Shown here piece after piece: positions 57,401-64,000 of a stretch of DNA of 64,000 nucleotides (positions are counted from its first letter, which is position 1; each line of letters starts with the position of its first letter). Below the pieces are notes generated by a model. The model was given only the letters and a program-made list of their open reading frames with translations, ran no database searches and was not told the origin of the DNA. The DNA is taken from NCBI RefSeq assembly GCF_000003815.2, contig NC_049984.1, positions 15,584,765-15,648,764 of the forward strand, given 5' to 3'. A program made the translations under genes and the position numbers. The stretch comes from Branchiostoma floridae. Lineage: Eukaryota; Chordata; Leptocardii; Amphioxiformes; Branchiostomatidae.

Positions 57401-59789
57401 GTTGAAATATTCCACAACGCACACTGTACCATTTGTTTTTTCTAAATAGAAGAGACAACAAATTCACCTTCTTCTGACAATGTTCACGTGACAGTGAGGC
57501 ATCAACAATGAACAGAGGAATTGCCGGAGCTGCAGATGACAAGATGCGTTGGCTTCCCTCATCTCCGACCAATGTTGTGAATTCGGGACCTCGTTGAGTG
57601 CTTGACCGAACATGTTGGGCCCTAATGTCTTCTGATAGCCCAGGTCTTTACAGTAGTTGTAGAACTCATCAGGGGCGTCGGAACAACGCGGTGATCTAGG
57701 TGGATCTGTTTTTGTTTGAAAATGAACAAATTAGATATAACGAATGTTTCACATGTGGTGGTTATACTAAAACATAAGAAACTACGAAAATTTGGTTGGA
57801 AAATGCGCAAGAGTACAGGCACAATTTTGAATTGAGACAGTCACCATATCATACAAGCAAAAACAGAAAGTATTACAGAAAAATTACAACAGTGCGAGAA
57901 ATTCAGTTGGAGGGTTACTAAGCAAAGGCCGCTATTTACCGAATACCATTTTATCTATGATAACAAAGATAGTTTCAGCCACAGCGGCAAGATTGATCGA
58001 GTTATCAAAACGTAAAACCAGGATGAATAAATAGACTCTTTTTACACAACCACTACTGTATTTACAACGACCTTTCGGCGACCGCTTGTCATCTTTCTCA
58101 TGGCACTTGATTGGTTCGCAGTGCACTGCAGTACGACGTGTCGCTGCTTACACTTACAGATACGGTCACAAACATATGTCGATACTTTGCGTTTCTACTA
58201 ATAAAACTAGAATGCAAGCAAAGCAACAATCGCCCACTACAGAACTTACCTCGTCCATCTCCTGGACATGGCGTCACTGCATGAAACGTTGCCGAGAATC
58301 CGGTCCTGCGAACGGTGGCATCGGACACGAATTCTACCGACAACGTTTTGGTCGCTGACGTGAAAGGGTCTGGTGGCGTATTCCCACAAAACTTTCCTGT
58401 GAAAAAGAAGGAAATCCGTGTTTTTTTAAAGATTTTAAAAAACATATTCAAGCCAATTTTGAAATTTAAAACATACAATTGAATATGAAAACGCAAGCAG
58501 GCTTTATTGTTTTGATCATCACACCACTGGACACCACGCACCACATAATGCAACTATGCACAAATTTGATGGAAACGACAGAAGCAGGGAACTTGAAACA
58601 GTCTAAAAACATAATATTTCTGACCGAGACAATGACTTATTTGTGAACATTTTGATTTTGAACAGAGTAGTCCCGGGATACCAGTTATTGTGAAGAAATC
58701 ATTCACACAACTGTCTTACCAATTAGGACATCTCCGCTGTTTATTACATCACGATCGTACACAGCTACGTAGTCCCACGTACAGTTCGGGTTGATCTCCG
58801 ACTTTTCCACGTCAAACTGGTCGAACGTCAAATGTACGCAGTGGTCAGAACTGGCTTCAATTTGCCAACGGATGTTTGTGTTGTCTGTAGGAGAGCCACG
58901 AAGCAAAGAATTATGTAAGTGAAGGTCTGACAAATTGCTGAAAAGTCCCCATTCTACTAGACGGTGATACATACATACATACATTGTGGTGGGTGACCTC
59001 GCTGCGACCATGGCAAACTTGGATTTGTGTAAATTTAATCTTTGATTCTATAATTAAAATATCATGCAAAATCCAAAATATGACTGAAAAGACAGCAAAA
59101 CACACAAAGCTGAAAAAAAATTAGATTAGTTTTTTTAAATAATTTTTGGAATGGGTGTATCGCAGGGTTGTTGCAACGAGGTCGCACAAAGTCGCTAACA
59201 GTGGAATCATTCATATCTGGCATGGGTGAATGAATAGAAATAATGTATCGCAGTCGAGATCAAATGATAACAACTTTGTCTTCAGGGTCAATCTAGACTG
59301 ACAGTATCTAGTAGATCAAAGAGCCCATCACATTTTCTGTAGCACTGGGCCACACAGTGCATTCTTATTTAATCATTGCAGGAGGGGCGGCTAGTGTTTT
59401 AATTGCGTATTTAGCTATCATACTCTTTCCTAAATACTGAGTACTAAGCAGAAAGAGAAAGCAGTATCGACCATACTTTTTAAAGTCTTTGGTATGAACT
59501 GCCGGGCATCCAACTCAAGACCTAACAACTGCAAGTCAAAAATTCTATCCACTTGCCAATTTCACCGATATCATATCTAGTACGTACTTGGATATTTCTC
59601 TGGAAAGCCCGGGCTGTTGAACGCACCACTACCGGCCTGCAGGCTGATCTCAGTCGGCGATACTCTGTCTCCCACCGCCGACATTGTGGGAGGTTCCGGT
59701 GACCCTGGTAGTGGCCCCGTACCTGGCTGGCCACACGCCAGTGAAACAAGAGCGAGCAAGACACTCGCAGTAGAAGGCCAACAATCCAT
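45498..59789 (-). CDS. Chimeric Cys-loop channel with CUB-Frizzled-kringle-sushi ectodomain, 899 aa
   Basis: Exons, minus strand: 59789-59588, 58884-58720, 58396-58250, 57705-57468, 57113-56968, 56533-56372, 56142-56050, 55276-55094, 52430-52306, 52124-52080, 51790-51681, 51457-51351, 48514-48327, 47898-47752, 47455-47353, 47021-46942, 46587-46433, 46076-46017, 45741-45498; all phases agree (2700 nt). Signal peptide 1-20; CUB about 45-165 (FNSPGFPEKYPNNT, CTWDYVAVYD, FCG); Frizzled 179-292 with 10 Cys; kringle 301-383 with 6 Cys (NYCRNF); sushi 388-444 with 4 Cys; channel ligand domain from 446, with a Cys-loop of exactly 13 residues (C572-C586, FPFD); M1 660-682, M2 689-709, M3 721-746, M4 878-896. 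M2 has D at -1', R at 0', L at 9' and D at 20', as in cation channels. Loop-B Trp and loop-C CysCys are absent. The 2.7-kb intron at 52431-55093 is the one junction where two genes could have been joined wrongly, but no start codon with signal peptide was seen there. Confidence 0.82.
48561..50840. mobile_element. GGCGCTCTC inverted-repeat element, carrying a nested MITE
   Basis: The left end AGGCCCCCTTTCCACTTGAC is followed by GGCGCTCTCACGGCGCTCTC. The right end has GAGAGCGCCGTCCTAG followed by TGGAAAGGGGG, its inverse complement. Further GGCGCTCTC arms lie at about 49270-49304 and 50560-50660, so the element may be composite or internally duplicated. Arginine-rich frames across it come from the repeat. 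It lies in the intron between channel exons 12 and 13. Confidence 0.7.
49309..50524. mobile_element. Nested MITE with identical 50-bp terminal inverted repeats, TAA target duplication
   Basis: Bases 49309-49358 and the reverse complement of 50475-50524 are identical over 50 bp (AGGCCCCCTCTCACTTGACG...). TAA flanks both ends (49306-49308 and 50525-50527). A 3-bp TAA/TTA duplication fits the PIF/Harbinger superfamily. The interior is AT-rich with no transposase. Perfect arms point to recent insertion. Confidence 0.85.
52494..52950. mobile_element. tRNA-like SINE interrupted by a MITE
   Basis: GGTCCTGGGTTCAACTCCCATGG contains a good B box (GGTTCAACTCC). The sequence runs on to ACGTTAAATGC at 52669-52679, is broken by the palindromic element, and resumes with ACGTTAAATTGCC from 52880. 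The duplicated ACGTTAAAT stretch would be the target duplication of the inserted element. Confidence 0.55.
52680..52879. mobile_element. Nearly palindromic 200-bp fold-back MITE
   Basis: The left arm ACTCTCCAAGCAGAGGTTAG, then GTTTTTTAACG and TCGTTTTTATCGGGCTTTC, is mirrored by GAAAGCCCGATAAAAACGA and CTAACCTCTGCTTGGAGAGT. Arms of about 75 bp pair almost without mismatch around a short loop. Same ends as 29219-29352. Confidence 0.85.
53226..55050. mobile_element. 1.8-kb non-autonomous DNA element, GCGGATCCAGG-type ends
   Basis: The left end GGGGCGGATCCAGGATTTTG leads into GGGGGGGCGCA. The right end TGCGCCCCCCCTAAATCCGC is its inverse complement in outline. The interior has frame remnants only, with a repeated GTCGTCGCCATC/GCGACGGCTTGCGC-type segment. 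It fills most of the intron joining the sushi exon to the channel ligand domain. Confidence 0.6.
55545..55741. repeat. Fold-back repeat, about 65-bp arms
   Basis: TTCCGAGTACGCATGCACAG and AGAATTGTGGGTAA near 55545-55590 pair with TTACCCACAATTCCTG and GCGCATGCGTACTCGGAA near 55693-55740. It lies in the intron upstream of the sushi exon. Confidence 0.7.
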
Positions 59790-62013
59790 GCTGCTTTGTT
59801 TTACGTGTTGGTCCCAATCGGTAATATGATATTAAAAAAAGAGTCAGAAGCAAAAATCTGATACTATTAAGTTTCATTTTAAGCCTAACTTGTGTTTTTA
59901 TACTAAGTGTATGCCGTATATTGTAACAATAACACAATTCAAAACGATAGTCAAATGTAGAAAATCTTTGTGATAACAAGCAAAAAAGAGTTGCAATGAT
60001 TTTAAGCTTAAGTAACTCATGTTTTCTGGTACCAAGACTATGCAAAATATTATATTAGTAGCAAATTGAAAGTGGCATCTCAAACATAGACATATTGTTT
60101 GGTCGGAAACTGTCTAGTAACAGATACAGCCTAGTACTTAGTGCTTATCTTTCTTTACGCTGTATGCATTCAAAAAGGGCTCAAATGTGTATTGCTACAA
60201 AATTGTAACGATAGTAACATTCGTATCATAGTCAATTTCATCTGATGCCTAGATGCGTATGCTCAAGGTAGGTGATGATTATGATGGATTAAAACGATCC
60301 CATGGTATGCAATACTATACACGTTGTAATAAGAGATATCAGGGACACTTGCTTTGTTTACAATGTGAAACATAATAGTGAATCTAGATCTAGACTCACC
60401 TGAAATCGTGTATAGATTTTGGCACAAGCTCTTCTAAACCATTTGTTGACTCGTTGTACCTTGTATTGTTGTACGTTGTACCAAAATTACAGAAAAAGCT
60501 CGCCTATATTCATCTTACGTCCTCAAAAACGCTACAGTTAAAAGGTCGAAGAGATTTCTAATGATATATAATTGTTTCAAAAGCGCGGACCGACACTGGT
60601 CTGACAGGGCGGCTTGTGTGTGGGTATTATTAACCACCAGCTTAAATAATCTAGCCCGAGGGAAAACCGGGCGATCGCATGGAGCTGGCTTATGTCACTG
60701 TCAGTAAAACCGAACAAAGTTTCAAAAGCTTGTCGTCAACATGTATTTTGATCTCGTTATTTTATCAGTCCTTAACTTATTTAGCAAGTGTCGTTCAATT
60801 TTATACCGTCTCTCCACTAGGACAGCGCTTTCGCGGCGCGCGCTCTCTGTGACCTAAAATTTGACAGATCGATCAACGAATTGTATAGAAAGAAAAAACG
60901 AATCTCTTTTACGCTTTTGTGTTTTGTCGTGTTTTGTTGCCTACATTTTTACATTTCGTACAGCGTATCAAAGATGCATAAATACGCTTTAAATTACAGT
61001 GAGCTAGATCGAAGCGCGATTACTGTCTAGTGGAAGGGGTGCTTTATTCAACGCTGATTAAAGAATTGAATTAAAGACACAGAAGCCGAGAGCACAGCAT
61101 TGTATTGGTGTCACCTAAAATAAGTGGTCAGGTCAGGGACCCTAGCCTAGATCTAAAGACGTCTACTGAGTGACCTGACGAATATGTATTGTAACATATA
61201 TCTATTACACAAGAACTAGAGTCAAACGTTATGTTTTTTTCGCTTACAATAAACAAATCATAAGTGTGAATATTAATTGTCTTCAATCATGGAACCCAAT
61301 ATATATTACTACCCCCAGTAGCTTTGATAAAATCATACTTATTCATGCCTACCATAAATGAAACATTTTTCTTAAAAAAAGCATGAAGTTGTACTAAAAC
61401 ACATGGTTAGATACATGTTCTATCGTTAATGGAAAATGCCAACAGAAGTCTCAATTACAACAGGAAAAAATACACATCAAATGACCATATTTGACCAATG
61501 GGAAAGAATTAATACTACTGATATTCAAGAAAAAAATCGGTTTAGATCATACAGAACACTGTAAAAGCATGGTTGCAGTAACCCAGTATTACCACACACT
61601 TCTACGAGTATAATTAAAACACATAATATTCAGGTAAACATCGCTTACATACACAACACAACACCAATACACTCCATATTTGCTATGGATTCTTGTAAAA
61701 TAACATGCAAGTTGCAATTGTTGCAGACATATCAACTAAAACCATTATCAACCCGACATTGTATCAATTTTCATCAAGGTTTTACAGTTTTATCTTAGCT
61801 TTACATTCAATAAAAGCTAATAAACTCAACATTTTAAAGCAAAATATCCAATTTTTACCATTGTAATATACGATATCTTGGATACCTTCAGTTTAACTGA
61901 TAATACTATGAGTATTTGCCGGATTTTGTTTCATATACAAAATTACATATCTTTAGATGTCTTGCACACATTCCACAGTTTGATTACACGGCTGTAATGT
62001 ATCATTCAATGTA
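59790..62013. other. Spacer between the two channel genes
   Basis: It holds the promoter of the chimeric channel (right to left) and the 3' untranslated region of the next channel copy. No coding exon was recognised. A fold-back fragment lies at 60815-61035. AT-rich sequence with TTTATT-type motifs between 61200 and 62000 is compatible with a 3' untranslated region, but no single signal stands out. Confidence 0.5.
60815..61035. repeat. Decayed copy of the CCACTAG/GGCGCTCTC element
   Basis: CTCCACTAGGACAGCGCTTTC at the left and CTGTCTAGTGGAAGGGG at the right are inverse complements in outline and match the ends of the element at 48561-50840. The interior differs. Confidence 0.5.
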
Positions 62014-63717
62014 TCATTCTTCTGTGTTACCTGCAGCAAACCTGATGATAGGAATAGAGACGACGAGGGAAAATATATAGAGAACAATACACATCCTGTC
62101 TAAGACCCTGGCCAAGTTCTGATAGTCCGTCTTCGTTTCGTCTTTCTTACGAGTCTTGGATGTTCCTGAGATCGCGAGGGTGTTCACGGCATCAGCGAGG
62201 GCGCTGATGGTGCTTTTCAGGGAGAGCATCAGTTCCATTTGGTTGTTGGGTTCAGCCGGAGTTGGTTTACTAGAAATCGAATCAAAGATGTTAGGTTAGT
62301 TAATATAGTTTAGTTTTCCCCCTCACCAATGGAACAGTCCAGTCATGCGTCATTGGAGGATGGTGTTAATAGATCTGACTCGTGTGAATGCACGCTGTTC
62401 TACTACGTCCTGTGTTATTTCTGGCAGCAGAGGGATAGAAGCCGGATTAACCAAAGAAAGGTACAGTCATCAGAGGAACTTAAACAATGTCAGGGTAAAA
62501 TGTAATGGCAATAATCCTAATGGGTTAGGAGAGGAAGTCATAGTCTGTTGTTTGTGTTGGTTTTCAAAGATAGCTCTTAAGAGAATGGGGATTTGTCTAA
62601 TTAATTGATTGATTGTATTGCATATCCAGTAAATTGCCTCATGGCGTAACACACGCTTATATTGGAGAGTACAAACTGCATATTCGGACAGATGAATTTG
62701 ATCCAATCACACCGTGAAGGACGCCCATGCGTTTCAATAAGTGCGATGTGTTATTTTACGTGCTCAGAGAGTGGCTCTCCTCAAACACGACGCGGGACCT
62801 ACATCTAACGTCCATTTTTCTCTGTGCGAAGTTAGGAAATTCGCGTTAAGTGCCTTTCCTGATGCACTTGTATAGGGTCGATAAATATTAGGGTACCCGA
62901 ACCCAAGACCTCTGCGTTCTGGACCTTAGACCTTTTTGCCACAGCTACGTCACCATTTCTGAGACAAACTGCAGTACTAGATATGTTAAAGACGAATTGA
63001 TATATATACTTCCTAAAACTTGGCTGATAAAGCACAGGTATGAGGTAACGGAAACCTACCCTATTTTCTTCTCTTCATCGTTGATCGTCTTCTCAGCATC
63101 CAAGTTTACTTCAAGGACACACTTTTGAGCTGGGCGTTGTTGCTTCGTCAAATCCCCGAGTAAGACAATCTTCGCGACGTACCGGAGGAAGACCTTCTTG
63201 ATAAGAATGGGAAGATTTCCTTCCTAAAGGAGAAATAGAAAACTGATTATTTATCTTCTGAATAAATATAGTAAGAGAGGTGCTTAGTGTGTAATGATGA
63301 CCGTCGTACTGATTGTCAGCTGAAGATGTGATGTCAGGACATATCAAATGAGGGGCTTGTTGTAACTTGCTGAAACAGTACCAACAGAACCACTAAGAAA
63401 AATTCCTTTTACAGACTGGTGATAGTGCCCAGAGTGACCTATGACTGTGTGCGTTGTCCTGAACTGTCATCATGGAACAGCCCATGATGTACCTGGCCCG
63501 TAACCTAACCCGGTAAACAGAAGATACTCGGGAGCTGTAATACGGCTGGATACCAGACTACCCATAACCAGAGGTTGCTCACTGAACGCAGAGGGCATTG
63601 ATTGATAAAGGATGAATGGGGTAGATTTTTTACTTACCCAAGTGCTGATCTTGATGACGATAACAGTGATGAGCATGAATGTCCCCATCATGCACATGTA
63701 CAGGACAAGCAGGATCG
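62014..63717 (-). CDS. Second Cys-loop channel, C-terminal part only (M3 to M4), runs off the window
   Basis: Three exons on the minus strand: 63717-63638 (M3, LLVLYMCMMGTFMLITVIV), 63223-63060 (EGNLPILIKKVFLRYVAKIV, the amphipathic MX-type helix after M3) and 62269-62014 (M3-M4 loop end and M4, DYQNLARVLDRMCIVLYIFS, then stop). Each matches an exon of the 45498-59789 gene in phase and order, so this is a tandem paralog. The small exon corresponding to 46076-46017 is absent: the MX exon joins directly to the M4 exon in matching phase. The M4 end is longer, by AGNTEE-like residues. The M2 exon would be expected just beyond 64000. Whether this copy also has a CUB-Frizzled-kringle-sushi ectodomain cannot be told from the window. 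Confidence 0.87.
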
Positions 63718-64000
63718 CTGGAAGTACATATAGACAAGGCAAATATCAGATACATTCATACATATGGTATGAACAGTGTGCTGTCGACAACCCTTGCCGC
63801 TACTATCAAAGAACAAAAGAGCTCGCCCCATAGCATTTCGAAAAAATAGCTTATCGTGGAAGAGAGGCTATGATTCTGGAATCCGTTTTCTATTATACAT
63901 ACCCGTCACTCATGAGTTTGAAATTCCTTTTCTTACTTCATCCTGTTGATATGTTTAGACCATGGGAATTCAAAGATAGGCAATCGTTAAGTATTCTGCT

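Overview
The window looks like a stretch of an animal nuclear genome, most probably a cephalochordate (amphioxus, Branchiostoma). The reasons are short introns with canonical GT-AG sites, extensive shuffling of extracellular modules, Ig-type receptor tyrosine kinases, many small fold-back transposons and a 100-base assembly gap. The species call is inference from gene content and repeat style. All gene models were assembled by hand from splice sites. In every complete model the exon phases agree and the summed coding length is a multiple of three.

Left third (1-22.6 kb): the first 8.2 kb shows no gene, only repeats. Two plus-strand genes of immunoglobulin-type membrane proteins follow head to tail. 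The first (8174-12182) is a small single-pass Ig-like protein of 264 aa. The second (13118-22607) is a complete 829-aa receptor tyrosine kinase with three Ig domains, one membrane helix, an 88-residue acidic juxtamembrane exon and an intact kinase.

Middle (22.7-40.7 kb): two minus-strand carboxylesterase/cholinesterase-fold genes (602 and 601 aa) form a tandem segmental duplication. Both have ten exons, with junctions at equivalent places and equal phases, and intact Ser-Glu-His triads. The second has been expanded by repeats and carries the gap in an intron. Head to head with it, 366 bp away, is a plus-strand gene (40777-45002) for anhydro-N-acetylmuramic acid kinase (AnmK), a bacterial peptidoglycan-recycling enzyme, here split by five spliceosomal introns.

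Right third (45.5-64 kb): a minus-strand gene of 19 exons (45498-59789) reads as a single 899-aa protein: signal peptide, CUB, Frizzled (10 Cys), kringle (6 Cys), sushi (4 Cys), then a complete Cys-loop (nicotinic-type) ligand-gated channel with M1-M4. The channel core keeps the 45-bp and 110-bp exons typical of nicotinic receptor genes. It lacks the loop-B tryptophan and the loop-C vicinal cysteines needed for acetylcholine. This chimeric channel is the most striking item in the window. A second copy begins just upstream; only its last three exons (M3 to M4, 62014-63717) lie inside the window.

The genes do not form one pathway. The membrane receptors and channel are surface proteins, the esterases are secreted or membrane-anchored, and AnmK would act in the cytosol on cell-wall sugar from microbes. 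Tandem duplication (esterases, channels, probably the Ig genes) and insertion of small DNA transposons are the main forces visible in the layout.
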